Source: Pseudomonadota bacterium (GTDB lineage: Bacteria; Pseudomonadota; Gammaproteobacteria; Steroidobacterales; Steroidobacteraceae). From it: DNA of 64,000 nt. Position numbers and translations under genes: made by a program. The stretch is taken from contig JAFEDU010000009.1 in the NCBI GenBank assembly GCA_018241425.1, positions 1 through 64,000 of the forward strand, given 5' to 3'. Under the pieces are notes generated by a model. The model ran no database searches, was not told the DNA's origin, and worked only from the letters and a program-made list of their open reading frames with translations. Shown here piece after piece: positions 52,568 to 61,740 of the stretch (its first letter is position 1; each line of letters starts with the position of its first letter).

Positions 52568-54778
52568 TCAGCTGGCGAGGAACAGCCGGTGCAGGCGCTG
52601 CGACTCGTCGTTGGCCAGACCCTGGAGGATGCCTTCGAGCGGCTCGGGCATGCCGAACGCATAGCCCTGTCCGTAGTCGACCCCCAGGGCCCGCACTGCC
52701 GCCGCGATCTCCTCGGTTTCCACGAACTCCGCGACGGTGACCACCGAGAAGCCGCGCGCGAGCTCCACGATGCCGCGCACGGTCGCCTGGCAGCGGGGGC
52801 TCTTCACCACCTCGCGCACGAAGCTGCCGTCGATCTTCACCGCGCGCAGCGGCAGGGCGTTGAGGTAGGTGAGCGAGTTCGCCCCGGTCCCGAAGTCATC
52901 GAGCGCGAAGTGCGCCCCGAGCGGGCGCAGGCCCTGCATCAGCTGGTTGGCGCGCTCGAGGCTGCGCACCGCGGCCTGCTCGGTGAGCTCGACCGTGATG
53001 CAACCTGCTGGAAGTTGCGCCGCGCTCAGGAGCTCGGCGAGCTCGGTGATCAGGGCCTCATCCCCCATCGACTGGCCGGAGAGATTGATGGACATCGAGA
53101 TGCCGCGGGTCTGGAGCATGGCGCGGTAGGCGCCGAGCTGCTCGAGCGCCCGCCGCATGACCCAGCGGTCCACCGAGGGCAGGAGCTGGTAGCGCTCCGC
53201 GGGCTTGATGAGCGGGCCGGGTGAGGAGACGCTGCCGTCCGGGTTCTTGAGGCGCAGCAGGATCTCGTACCCGCCCGGCAGGCCCGGGTCCTGGAGCGGC
53301 GCGATCCGCTGCCCGTAGAGCACCAGCCGGTCGGTCTTCAGGGCCTCGCGCAGGCGCCCGACGGCCACCACGTCCTCGTGCTGGCGCATCATGCTGTCGT
53401 CTTCGCACGCGTACATCTCGATGCGCCGCCGGCCACGACCCTTGGCCACCTTGCAGGCGAGCTCCGCGGCCGCGAGAGCGCGCTGCAGCCCCTGGGGCAT
53501 GCGCACCAGGGCGGCGACCCCGCAGCTCACCGAGATCTCGACCGGGTTCGTCGCGGGCCCCACGACGAGGCGCCCCACCGACTCCTGGACGCGCTCGGCG
53601 ACCTGGCGCGCCTGCGCGGTGTCCGAGTGCGCCAGCACGATCGCGAAGCGGTCACCGGCAATGCGGCCGATGAGCGCGTCGCGCGGCACGACCGGCGCCC
53701 CCAGGGCGTCCGCGACGCGCACGATGACCTCGTTGCCGAGCTCGAAGCCGTGCAGCTCGTTGACGACGTGCATGTGGTCGACGTCGACGTACACGACGCT
53801 GCGCTCGGCGCCCTGCGCAGCCTCGCCCTGGTTGCGGTACATCTCCTCGAGCCCGTCGCGGGTGTACAGCCCGGTCAGGAGGTCGAACTGGGCATCCACC
53901 GCCGCGGCTGCCTGGCGCCCAAGGTGGCGCGCGAGGAACACGTGCCGGGTCTCGTAGTCCGGTGCCGCGGCCGGGTTCAGGAAGGTCAGGAGGCCGATCA
54001 CGCGCCCGGACTCCCGGATCAGCGGCACCACGAGCATCTTGCAGGGCAGGCCGTGCGGGGCGTGACCGGCGGTGCTGTTGATGACGAGCGGGCGGCGCTG
54101 GCGCTGCGCGTAGTTCAAGAGGTGCTGCCGCGCCCGCCGCCACTCGCTGCGCAGGGCCTCGGCGGTACGTTCCTCGCGGACGCACTCGAGGTAGAGGCGC
54201 CTCTCGGTGGCCACCAGGACGCCGAACGTGCTCTTCAGGCGCTCGGTCGCCGCCCTGAGCATGCCCTCGAGCACGCGCCGCTCGTCGGTCGCGCCCTTGA
54301 GGTCGCTCGTGACCTTGAAGAGCCACTCGAGCTCGCTGGTCCGCTCGGTGAGGGTCTGCAGGCGCGAGCGGCTGCTCTGGCGCGCCGCGAGCTCGCGCCC
54401 GAGGCTCGCGAGGACCGGCTTGAGCTGCTGCGCCAGGGCGCGGACGTGCGCATCGCCGATGCGGGCCTTGGGCGGCACCGGAAGTTCCACGCACAGCACC
54501 CCGAGCAGGCGCCCCTCCGAGCGCTCCAGCGGCACGGCGACGGCGAAATGGCGGGTCGAGTTCTTAAGGAGGGCCGGCTCGCGCCGACCCTTCTGCCGGT
54601 TCAGCCAGCCGAGCGCGCGGATGCGCTCCTGGGCCGCGGACACCGCGAGCGTCCCGGCATGGCCGATCTCGGCGAGGCGCGCATCGAGCAGCACCAGGCC
54701 ACTCAGGTTCTTGACCAGGGCCCGGGCGATCTGTGCGTAGGAGGCGAACATCGCCTCCCCCGACGCCACGGTACGCAT
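52568..54778 (-). CDS. GAF-GGDEF(degenerate)-EAL protein, probable c-di-GMP phosphodiesterase
   Basis: The product, about 736 residues, has GAF-like sensor regions in the N-terminal half, a GGDEF domain in which the signature is AGDRF (within IGRIAGDRFAIVL), and an EAL domain. The degenerate GGDEF should not make c-di-GMP. The EAL part keeps its catalytic residues: YEILLRL, SINLSGQSM, VELTEQAAV, ALDDFGTGANSL and VKIDGSF. It therefore probably hydrolyses c-di-GMP. ATG 54778 is chosen; GTG 54790 or ATG 54751 are alternatives, and the frame remains open upstream to 55033. Confidence 0.88.
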   Translation of the reverse strand: MRTVASGEAMFASYAQIARALVKNLSGLVLLDARLAEIGHAGTLAVSAAQERIRALGWLNRQKGRREPALLKNSTRHFAVAVPLERSEGRLLGVLCVELPVPPKARIGDAHVRALAQQLKPVLASLGRELAARQSSRSRLQTLTERTSELEWLFKVTSDLKGATDERRVLEGMLRAATERLKSTFGVLVATERRLYLECVREERTAEALRSEWRRARQHLLNYAQRQRRPLVINSTAGHAPHGLPCKMLVVPLIRESGRVIGLLTFLNPAAAPDYETRHVFLARHLGRQAAAAVDAQFDLLTGLYTRDGLEEMYRNQGEAAQGAERSVVYVDVDHMHVVNELHGFELGNEVIVRVADALGAPVVPRDALIGRIAGDRFAIVLAHSDTAQARQVAERVQESVGRLVVGPATNPVEISVSCGVAALVRMPQGLQRALAAAELACKVAKGRGRRRIEMYACEDDSMMRQHEDVVAVGRLREALKTDRLVLYGQRIAPLQDPGLPGGYEILLRLKNPDGSVSSPGPLIKPAERYQLLPSVDRWVMRRALEQLGAYRAMLQTRGISMSINLSGQSMGDEALITELAELLSAAQLPAGCITVELTEQAAVRSLERANQLMQGLRPLGAHFALDDFGTGANSLTYLNALPLRAVKIDGSFVREVVKSPRCQATVRGIVELARGFSVVTVAEFVETEEIAAAVRALGVDYGQGYAFGMPEPLEGILQGLANDESQRLHRLFLAS

Positions 54779-54936
54779 CGTCTGATCCACTGAGGGGCTT
54801 ACTTTCCGGACACCGCATGAGTCGGCACGTCCGTAACGGCCGCCGGCGCGGGTCCCTGAAGCTTCCATTGCCGCAGGCGCCCCGGGAAGGTGACGCAGTT
54901 CACGTTTGGGGCGGAAGCCGCGGGCTTCGGGGGGGG

Positions 54937-55857
54937 CTAGAGGGCCGCGCGCAGGCGCGCGATGTGCTCCGGGCCCACGCCGCAGCAGCCGCCGATGAGG
55001 GAGGCGCCGGCGGCCCGCCACTGGCGGGCCCACTGTAGGTAGGCCTCCGGCCCTAAGTCATCGCGCACGGTATTGATCTCGGCGTTGGCCTGGGCCTCGA
55101 CGGTCTGCGGCGCGAAGCCGTTGGCATAGGCGCCGAGTGCGACCGACCCGAGGCGATCCTCCGCCGCGAGCGCCGCGCGGGATGCCTCTAGCGCTGCGCC
55201 GATCACCTCCGGCTGGCAGCAGTTGAAGAGCACGGCCTGCGCGCCGCTCCGGGCGGCCGCGAGTACCGCCCCGGCGACAGGCTCCCCCGAACGCAAGCGC
55301 GCATCGCCGGGAAGCACGTTCTCGTCGGCGAGGGTGTAGGACACCCACCACGGCTTGGGACTGCCGCTCACGACCTCGTGCATGAGGTCCATCTCGGCTG
55401 TGAGACTCAGGGTCTCGCTCAGCCACAGGTCCACGTAGGGTTCGAGCGCACGACGCAACGTCTGGAGCACCGGCCGCGCGCGCCCCGCATCGAACAGGTC
55501 GGCACGGTAGGAACCGCACACCGGCGGCAGGGAGCCGGCCACGCGCACCGGGCGGGGCGCGGCGTCGGCGGCCTCGCGCGCCAGGCGCCCGGCCAGGGTG
55601 GCAAGGCGCGCGCCCTCGCGGGCGAAGCGCTCCTCGCCGATGTGAAAGGGCACCAGAGCGTAGCTGTTGGTGGTCACGAGGTCCGCGCCCGCCTCGATGT
55701 AGCCGCGATGAACCGCGGACACGAAGTGCGGTGCCTCCAAGAGCGCGAGGGCCGACCATTCCGGCTGCCGGAACGGGGCACCCAGGCGCAGCAGTTCGCG
55801 GCCCGTGCCGCCGTCCAGGAGCGTCAGGGAAACGGAGCCGGTCGCAGGTGAGTTCAT
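54937..55857 (-). CDS. homocysteine S-methyltransferase family protein
   Basis: The 306-residue protein has the family opening LTLLDGGTGRELLRLGAPF and the zinc/homocysteine-binding cysteines in VLFNCCQPEVIG and LIGGCCGVGPEHI. It probably transfers a methyl group from S-methylmethionine, SAM or betaine to homocysteine to form methionine. ATG 55857 gives normal length; the frame is open well upstream but that part overlaps the DUF2147 gene. It diverges from the DUF2147 gene. Confidence 0.9.
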   Translation of the reverse strand: MNSPATGSVSLTLLDGGTGRELLRLGAPFRQPEWSALALLEAPHFVSAVHRGYIEAGADLVTTNSYALVPFHIGEERFAREGARLATLAGRLAREAADAAPRPVRVAGSLPPVCGSYRADLFDAGRARPVLQTLRRALEPYVDLWLSETLSLTAEMDLMHEVVSGSPKPWWVSYTLADENVLPGDARLRSGEPVAGAVLAAARSGAQAVLFNCCQPEVIGAALEASRAALAAEDRLGSVALGAYANGFAPQTVEAQANAEINTVRDDLGPEAYLQWARQWRAAGASLIGGCCGVGPEHIARLRAAL

Positions 55858-55959
55858 GGAAGGAGTATGACACCCGTGCTGCAGGCGCCGCCGCCTTGCC
55901 GGTCCAGGCGCCCGCGGCGCTATGATCGGCACAGAACAGGTACGAGGAGCCGGCGCCCC

Positions 55960-56424
55960 ATGCACGCGCACATTCCCGCCGCCCTCGCGGCACTTCTCGC
56001 CCTCGGGACCACACCGGGCCTGCGTGCCGCGGCGGTGCCCGACCTCGACTCGCCCGTCGGGCGCTGGCAGCTGATCGATGACGAGACCCACGCCGCCCGG
56101 GGGGTCATGGAGCTCACGCGCAATGGGGATGAGCTGCAGGGGCGGTTCGTCGAGGCCTACCTGCAGCCCGGTGAACAGCCGCACGCCCTGTGCGTGAAGT
56201 GCAGCGGCGAGCGGCACAACCAGCCCATGGTGGGGATGGTCATCCTCTGGGGCCTGCACCGCGAGGGCTCGGAATGGGTGGGCGGACATATCCTTGATCC
56301 CACCCAGGGGCGCATCTACGGCGCCAGTGTCACCCTCGCCGACGGCGGCCGGCGCCTGCGTGTGCGGGGCTACCTGGGGATCTCGCTCCTGGGGCGCACG
56401 CAGTTCTGGAATCGCATGCCGTAG
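55960..56424 (+). CDS. DUF2147 family secreted protein
   Basis: The 154-residue protein has a signal peptide (about 1-24) and the DUF2147 pattern: VGRWQLIDDETHAARGVMEL, LCVKCSGERHNQPMVGMVIL and GGRRLRVRGYLGISLLGRTQ. Its function is unknown; such proteins resemble lipocalin-like beta barrels. I chose ATG 55960 for the signal peptide. Confidence 0.88.
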   Translation: MHAHIPAALAALLALGTTPGLRAAAVPDLDSPVGRWQLIDDETHAARGVMELTRNGDELQGRFVEAYLQPGEQPHALCVKCSGERHNQPMVGMVILWGLHREGSEWVGGHILDPTQGRIYGASVTLADGGRRLRVRGYLGISLLGRTQFWNRMP

Positions 56425-56585
56425 CGAACGCCGATACGCATTCACTCAAGATTTTCACTAGAAGCGCCGGCGGCGCGGACTGTGGACGCGGTCCGATTTG
56501 CGGGTTTGTCGGTGCTGCGCCTACAGACTCGTACCACGGGTACTGAAATCATCGCGACCGTGAAACCCAGGGGGACTTGCTGATC

Positions 56586-56999
56586 GTGGCCGAACGGACC
56601 CTCCGGGTGCTCCTGGTGGAGGACTCGCTCCTGCTCGCCGGGCGCCTCGAGGAGTTGATCCGCCGCCTGCCGAACGTCGACCTCATCGCCATCGTGGATG
56701 CCGAGCAGGACGCGATCCGGCGCATCGGGGAGACCCACCCGGACGTCCTGATCCTGGATCTGCACCTGCGCCAGGGGTCCGGGTTCGGGGTGCTGCGCGC
56801 CCTGCCGCGAGACGGCGCGCGCCCGAAGGTCATCGTCCTCACCAACTACGGCATCCCGCAGTACCGCCGCGAGGCCGAAGCCCTGGGTGCCACGGCGTTC
56901 CTCGACAAGGCGCGCGACTACGGCCGCCTGCCCGCGCTGCTCCTGGACATCGCCCGCGAGCCCCCGGCCGGCGACACGCCCGCACCCGCAGCGCCCTGA
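56586..56999 (+). CDS. single-domain response regulator (receiver)
   Basis: The product, about 137 residues, is a receiver domain only (RVLLVEDSLLLAGRLEELIR). The phosphoacceptor is Asp58 in VLILDLHLRQGSG, with Thr86 (VIVLTNYG) and Lys108 (TAFLDKARD) at the conserved switch positions. No output domain follows. GTG 56586 is preceded by AGGGGGA; TTG 56577 is an alternative. No histidine kinase is adjacent, so its partner lies elsewhere. Confidence 0.9.
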   Translation: MAERTLRVLLVEDSLLLAGRLEELIRRLPNVDLIAIVDAEQDAIRRIGETHPDVLILDLHLRQGSGFGVLRALPRDGARPKVIVLTNYGIPQYRREAEALGATAFLDKARDYGRLPALLLDIAREPPAGDTPAPAAP

Positions 57000-57030
57000 A
57001 GACCTGCGCGCCCTGCGCAACCCCTAGAAT

Positions 57031-57070
57031 GGCACCGCCGGACCTGAGGGGCCGGCGGTGCCTTCCTTAC
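57031..57070 (+). terminator. intrinsic terminator after the response regulator
   Basis: GGCACCGCCGG (57031-57041) pairs perfectly with CCGGCGGTGCC (57052-57062) around a 10-base loop. A T-rich tail (TTCCTTAC) follows. It ends only 18-26 bp before the pgm start, so it separates the two transcripts while pgm needs a promoter within or just before it. Confidence 0.75.
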
Positions 57071-57087
57071 GATACGAGAGTTCCGCC

Positions 57088-58728
57088 ATGAGCGACCGCC
57101 TGAGTCCGCTGGCCGGCAAGCCGGCCCCCGCCTCGATCCTGATCGACGTGCCGCGGCTGCTCGCCGCCTACCACGAACTGCACCCGGACCCGTCGGTCGC
57201 CATCGAGCGCGTGGCGTTCGGGACCTCGGGCCATCGCGGCACCTCCACCGAGCGCAGCTTCAACGAGGATCACATCCTCGCGATCACGCAGGCGATCTGC
57301 GAGTACCGGGCCCGCGAGGGGATCACGGGACCGGTGTTCCTGGGCGCCGATACCCATGCCCTGTCCGCACCCGCACAGCTCACGGCCCTCGCGGTACTCT
57401 CGGCGCACGGGGTGACGAGCCTCGTGGCAGCGCCGGGCAGCTTCACGCCTACGCCGGCCGTCTCGCACGCCATCCTCACCTACAACCACGGGCGCAGGAG
57501 CGCCCTGGCCGACGGCATCGTGGTCACGCCCTCGCACAACCCGCCCGACAGCGGCGGCTTCAAGTACAACCCGACGCACGGCGGCCCGGCCGACACCGCC
57601 GCCACCGGCTGGATCGAGAAGCGGGCCAACGCACTCATCGAGGGGGGGCTCAAGGAGGTGCGGCGCAGCGCACGCCCGGCGCCGGACACCGTGCGGGTGC
57701 ATGACTACCTGGCGCACTACGTCGAGGACCTCGCCCAGGTCATCGACTTCGAGGTCATCCGCGCAGCCGGCGTCAAGCTCAGCATCGACCCGATGGGCGG
57801 CGCCGGGGTCCACTACTGGGGCCGCATCGCCGAGCGCCACGGCATCGCGCTCGAGGTGGTGAGCGCGGTGGTTGACCCCCAGTTCGCGTTCATGACCTGC
57901 GACTGGGACGGCAAGATCCGCATGGACCCCTCCTCGCCCTACGCCATGCAGCGCCTGCTCGGCCTCAAGGAGCGCTTCGACATCGCCGCCGGCTGCGACA
58001 CCGACCACGACCGCCACGGGATCGTCGCCCGCACCGCGGGCCTCCTGCCCTCCAATCATTACCTCGTAGTGATGATCGATTACCTCTTCTCCCACCGCCC
58101 GGGGTGGCCTGCCACCGCCGGGGTCGGCAAGACGGTGGTCTCGACTTCGCTCATCGACCGCGTGACCGCCGCACACCGTCGGCCACTGCGGGAGATGCCG
58201 GTCGGGTTCAAGTGGTTCGCGCCGGGGCTCTTTTCATCCGAGCTGGGCTTCGCCGGCGAGGAGAGCGCCGGGGCGGCATTCCTGCGCCGCGACGGGCGGG
58301 TGTGGACGACGGACAAGGACGGGCTCGCGCCGGCGCTGCTCGCCGCCGAGATGACCGCGCGCACCGGCAGCGATCCCGCGCAGCGCTACCAGGACATCGT
58401 GGCCCGCTACGGGCCCTCGTTCGCCGACCGCATCGAGGGGCAGGCAAGCCCCGAGCAGAAGGCGAAGCTCAACCGCCTGACCCGCGCGCAGCTGCCGGGC
58501 AGCACGCTCGCGGGCGAGCCCATCGTCAGCGTGCTCGAGCGGGCGCCGGCGAACGACGCCCCCTTTGGCGGCATCAAGGTCCTGAGCGAATCCGGCTGGT
58601 TCGCCGCGCGCCCGTCCGGGACCGAGGCGCTCTACAAGATCTACGCCGAGAGCTTCCGCAGCGCGGCGCACCTCACCGAGCTGCTCGCGGACGCGCGGCG
58701 CATCGTCGATACGGCGATCGCGGTGTAG
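57088..58728 (+). CDS. pgm: phosphoglucomutase (alpha-D-glucose phosphate-specific)
   Basis: Pgm interconverts glucose-1-phosphate and glucose-6-phosphate. The 546-residue enzyme has the substrate region AFGTSGHRGTSTERSFNEDH, the phosphoserine loop VVTPSHNPPDSGGFKYNP, the metal-binding AAGCDTDHDRHGIVAR and the C-terminal phosphate site SGWFAARPSGTEALYKIYAE. I chose ATG 57088; the frame is open to 57058. Its stop is 3 bp from the stop of the convergent trehalase gene. Confidence 0.96.
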   Translation: MSDRLSPLAGKPAPASILIDVPRLLAAYHELHPDPSVAIERVAFGTSGHRGTSTERSFNEDHILAITQAICEYRAREGITGPVFLGADTHALSAPAQLTALAVLSAHGVTSLVAAPGSFTPTPAVSHAILTYNHGRRSALADGIVVTPSHNPPDSGGFKYNPTHGGPADTAATGWIEKRANALIEGGLKEVRRSARPAPDTVRVHDYLAHYVEDLAQVIDFEVIRAAGVKLSIDPMGGAGVHYWGRIAERHGIALEVVSAVVDPQFAFMTCDWDGKIRMDPSSPYAMQRLLGLKERFDIAAGCDTDHDRHGIVARTAGLLPSNHYLVVMIDYLFSHRPGWPATAGVGKTVVSTSLIDRVTAAHRRPLREMPVGFKWFAPGLFSSELGFAGEESAGAAFLRRDGRVWTTDKDGLAPALLAAEMTARTGSDPAQRYQDIVARYGPSFADRIEGQASPEQKAKLNRLTRAQLPGSTLAGEPIVSVLERAPANDAPFGGIKVLSESGWFAARPSGTEALYKIYAESFRSAAHLTELLADARRIVDTAIAV

Positions 58729-58731
58729 GCC

Positions 58732-60354
58732 TCACGGCGCCGCGGGCCGGGCCTGCGGCGCCGGGCACGACGCCCGCTGCACCTGCGAGAACTGGGGGTA
58801 GAGCCTCAAGAGCCGCCGGGTGACGCCGTTGGTCCAGCCGAATCCGTCCTGCAGCGGGTACTCTCCCCCACCGCCGGCACGGTCCGGGTCGCTGACGTCG
58901 TACTTCTCCACGAGCTTGCCGCTCTGCGCGTACACCCGCTCGACGCTGGCGAGGAAGCGGCAGGCAATGACGGCGGCGAGCCGCTCCTCGCCGTAGCGCC
59001 TGAGGCCGGCGACTGCGATCCACTGCAGCGGCGCCCAGCCGTTCGGGGCATCCCACTGCTGACCGGACACCACCGGAGTGGTGAGCAGACCGCCGGGAGC
59101 CAGCAGCTGCGCCTCGAGTACGCGCGCGACCGAGTGGGCCTCGGGCCCGGTCGCCGCGCCCACGAACAGGGGGTACAGCATCGCCGCCGACACCCCGGGG
59201 CGCAGCTCCCGCCGCGAGAGGCGGTAGTCGAGGAACGTCCCGCCCTGGGGGTCCCAGAGAATGCGGGTAAGGGAATCGCGGCGATGCGCCGCGGCCTCGC
59301 GAAAGCGTTGCGCACACGCGGCGTCGGATTTCTCGCGGCACCCGGCGGCGATCGCCTGCTCCAGGCCGAAGAGCAGGCTGTTCAGGTCCACCGGCACGAT
59401 GTCGGTCGTCACGATGCTGCCGCGGTTGGCCGGGTCCTCGAACCAGCGCGTGCCGAAGTCCCAGCCGCTTTCGGCGGCGGCGCGGATGTCGCGGTACAGG
59501 CCCCCGGGATCGCGGCCGCTCGCGCGGGCGAGTTCGGTGTCTTCGCGGTAGGACTCGTCGCGCGGCGTGTCGCGGTCGTCGTAGTAGCGATTGAGGAGCG
59601 CGCCCTCGGGCAGCCGCACGACCCGGCGCCGTGCGGACGACTCCTTGAGCTCCTCGGCGCCCGCCATCCAGAATCCGTATTCGCGCCTGAGCTGCGGCAG
59701 GTAGCGGGCCCAGGCGCGCTCGGGGTGCGCGGGATCGAGGAGCCCCACCATGGCGAAGAAGAACGGCGGCTGTGACCGGCTGAGGTAGTACGTGCGGGTG
59801 CCGTTGGGGACGTGCCCGTAGGCGCTGATGAGGTGCGCGAAGTCCTCCACCATGTCCCGCACCTCCCGCGCCCGTCCGCTGTCGGCAAGACCCAGCATCG
59901 TGAAGTACGAGTCCCAGTAGTAGATCTCGCGGAAGCGCCCGCCCGGCACCACGTACGGACGCGGCAGTGCCAGCAGGGACCCGAAGGCCGGCACGACCGG
60001 CGTGCGCCGCGTGAGCACCGGCCACAGGGCGTCGATGTGCGCCACCAGCGGCGCTGCCTGCGCGGGGGCGGCGACGGCCGGATCTGCATCCGGCAGGGCG
60101 AAGTTCTCGAGCACGAAGGCGCGCAGCGCCGGCGCATCCGCCGGGGCCTGCGCCCGGTAGCGAGCGAGGATCTCCTGCGGGGGGGACTTTGGGACGGCGT
60201 CGGCGAAGGTCTTGCCGTCGGGAAAGAGCTGGGTCTCCTGCACGCGCACGAACAGCTCGCCAAAGAGCTCCTGGGGCGGGGCCGGTGCACTCCCCTGCGC
60301 CTGGGTGGCACTGCACAGGCACGCGAGCAGCAGCGCGCGGAGGCCGCCTCTCAT
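58732..60354 (-). CDS. treA: periplasmic trehalase
   Basis: Trehalase hydrolyses trehalose to two glucose units. The 540-residue enzyme has a signal peptide (about 1-19, ATQAQ) and the two family signatures, PGGRFREIYYWDSYFTMLGL and QWDAPNGWAPLQWIAVAGL, plus DLNSLLFGLEQAIAAGCREK. This GH37 enzyme acts in the periplasm. ATG 60354 overlaps the MFS stop by 4 bp; the long open frame upstream overlaps the MFS gene and is not used. Released glucose probably enters through the MFS transporter. Confidence 0.95.
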   Translation of the reverse strand: MRGGLRALLLACLCSATQAQGSAPAPPQELFGELFVRVQETQLFPDGKTFADAVPKSPPQEILARYRAQAPADAPALRAFVLENFALPDADPAVAAPAQAAPLVAHIDALWPVLTRRTPVVPAFGSLLALPRPYVVPGGRFREIYYWDSYFTMLGLADSGRAREVRDMVEDFAHLISAYGHVPNGTRTYYLSRSQPPFFFAMVGLLDPAHPERAWARYLPQLRREYGFWMAGAEELKESSARRRVVRLPEGALLNRYYDDRDTPRDESYREDTELARASGRDPGGLYRDIRAAAESGWDFGTRWFEDPANRGSIVTTDIVPVDLNSLLFGLEQAIAAGCREKSDAACAQRFREAAAHRRDSLTRILWDPQGGTFLDYRLSRRELRPGVSAAMLYPLFVGAATGPEAHSVARVLEAQLLAPGGLLTTPVVSGQQWDAPNGWAPLQWIAVAGLRRYGEERLAAVIACRFLASVERVYAQSGKLVEKYDVSDPDRAGGGGEYPLQDGFGWTNGVTRRLLRLYPQFSQVQRASCPAPQARPAAP

Positions 60355-61655
60355 GCAGGCGCAGCCGCGCGCGGCCGGCGGGCGTAGATCCCGAACGCCA
60401 CGATGCCCGCGTAGCACAGCGCCGGCACGATGAGCGCGAGCTTGAGACTCGCCGCCAGGTCCGCCGTGTGCCCGGTCACCCACGGCACCACGGCACCGCC
60501 GACGATGGCGACGCAAATGATCCCCGAGCCCTGCGCGGCCCGCGCGCCCAGCCCCTCGCACGCCAGCGAGAATATGGTCGGGAACATGATGGAGTTGCAC
60601 AGCCCGATCGCGAGCAGCGCCCACCCCGAGATGTCGCCGGCCGAGTTGGCGGAGATGAGGATCAGCGCGATGGCACTGCTCGCCGCCACCGCGAGCACCT
60701 TGCCGGGAGAGAACACCCGCAGCAGGTAGGCGCCGATGAAGCGCCCGACCATCGCCCCGCCCCAGTAGAACGGCACGTGCTTGCCGGCCGCCTCCTGGCC
60801 AATCCCCATGACGGAGGACTGCATGAGGTAGTTCACCATCAGCGAGCCGATGGCGACCTCCGCCCCCACGTACAGGAATATGCACGCGACGCCGAAGGCG
60901 AAGCGGTGCTGGCGCAGGAGGTCCAGGCCGATGCGGCTGCCGCTGTCGTCCTCGACGCGGCCGGGCAGGAGGCGACGGCGGCGCCACACCAGCGCCGCCA
61001 CGATGCACAGTGCCGCGGCAAGCCCCAGGTAGGTGGTGACGATCGCGTGCGTCTCGGCGGTGCGCAACGCGGTGAGGGCGGGGCCGCTCAGGGTCGCCGG
61101 GTCCACCTGCGAGACCGCGCCCAGGATGAGGATCGAGCCGACGTAGGGAAAGATCGTGGTGCCCAGTGAGTTGAAGGCCTGGGCGAAGGTGAGGCGGCTG
61201 TGCGCGGTGGCGGGCGGGCCCAGGAGCGAGATCAGGGGATTGGCGACCACCTGCACGATCGTGATGCCGGAGGCGAGCACGAACAGCGCGGTGAGGAAGA
61301 TGCCGAACTGCGCCGCGGCGGAAGCCGGGATGAAGAGCAGGCAGCCCACGGTCATGGTGAGCAGCCCCACCACCGCGGTGCGCATGTAGCCGAGGCGCCG
61401 CACCACCGCCGCGGCCGGGAGCGAGATGAGCCCATAGGCCATGAAGAAGGCGAACTGCACCAGCATCGCCTCGCCATAGTTCAGCGTGAACAGCGACTTG
61501 AGCTTGGGGATGATGACGTCGTTGAGGCTGGTGATGCCCCCGAAGATGAAGAACAGCGCCATCACGAACAGGCGCAGCCGCTGCGCCTCAACCGAATCGG
61601 CGGCCGCAGCAGGGCCCTCCGCCCCGGCCGGCGGTGAGACAAGAGTCGACGTCAC
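60351..61655 (-). CDS. sugar MFS transporter (FucP/glucose-galactose type)
   Basis: The 434-residue MFS protein has about 12 helices. The start FVMALFFIFGGITSLNDVII and the motif NYGEAMLVQFAFFMAYGLIS are typical of the FucP-like glucose/galactose/N-acetylglucosamine transporter group. VVANPLISLLGPPATAHSRL is also a family hallmark. It imports the glucose released by the adjoining trehalase, most likely with protons. It is the middle gene of a receptor-transporter-trehalase operon. Confidence 0.93.
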   Translation of the reverse strand: MTSTLVSPPAGAEGPAAAADSVEAQRLRLFVMALFFIFGGITSLNDVIIPKLKSLFTLNYGEAMLVQFAFFMAYGLISLPAAAVVRRLGYMRTAVVGLLTMTVGCLLFIPASAAAQFGIFLTALFVLASGITIVQVVANPLISLLGPPATAHSRLTFAQAFNSLGTTIFPYVGSILILGAVSQVDPATLSGPALTALRTAETHAIVTTYLGLAAALCIVAALVWRRRRLLPGRVEDDSGSRIGLDLLRQHRFAFGVACIFLYVGAEVAIGSLMVNYLMQSSVMGIGQEAAGKHVPFYWGGAMVGRFIGAYLLRVFSPGKVLAVAASSAIALILISANSAGDISGWALLAIGLCNSIMFPTIFSLACEGLGARAAQGSGIICVAIVGGAVVPWVTGHTADLAASLKLALIVPALCYAGIVAFGIYARRPRAAAPA

Positions 61656-61679
61656 GGTACCCCCTTTTTGTAGGACGGG

Positions 61680-61717
61680 GGCGCGCGGCCGGCCCCGGAT
61701 GGGCCCGGCCGCGCGCC
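61680..61717 (-). other. intercistronic stem-loop between receptor and transporter genes
   Basis: GGCGCGCGGCCGG (61680-61692) and CCGGCCGCGCGCC (61705-61717) form a perfect 13-bp GC stem in the 85-bp gap. On the coding strand no T-run follows, so this is not a normal terminator. It may stabilise the receptor mRNA or partly halt transcription so that the receptor is made in excess. Confidence 0.55.
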
Positions 61718-61740
61718 GGTGCGTGAGGCGATTGTAGCGG

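Noticed and set aside
53378..54793. Long plus-strand open frame opposite the GGDEF/EAL gene
   Set aside because: Composition is His/Arg-rich without domains, and it overlaps the well-supported minus-strand gene.
55858..56445. N-terminal extension of the homocysteine methyltransferase homologue
   Set aside because: The family opening begins just after ATG 55857, and the extension overlaps the DUF2147 gene on the other strand.
60355..61008. N-terminal extension of trehalase into the MFS gene
   Set aside because: The signal peptide starts at 60354 and the extension overlaps the MFS coding sequence in another frame.
61680..61717. Stem-loop read as a terminator of the TonB-dependent receptor gene
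   Set aside because: No T-run follows on the minus strand and the downstream genes fit the same pathway, so an intercistronic element is preferred.
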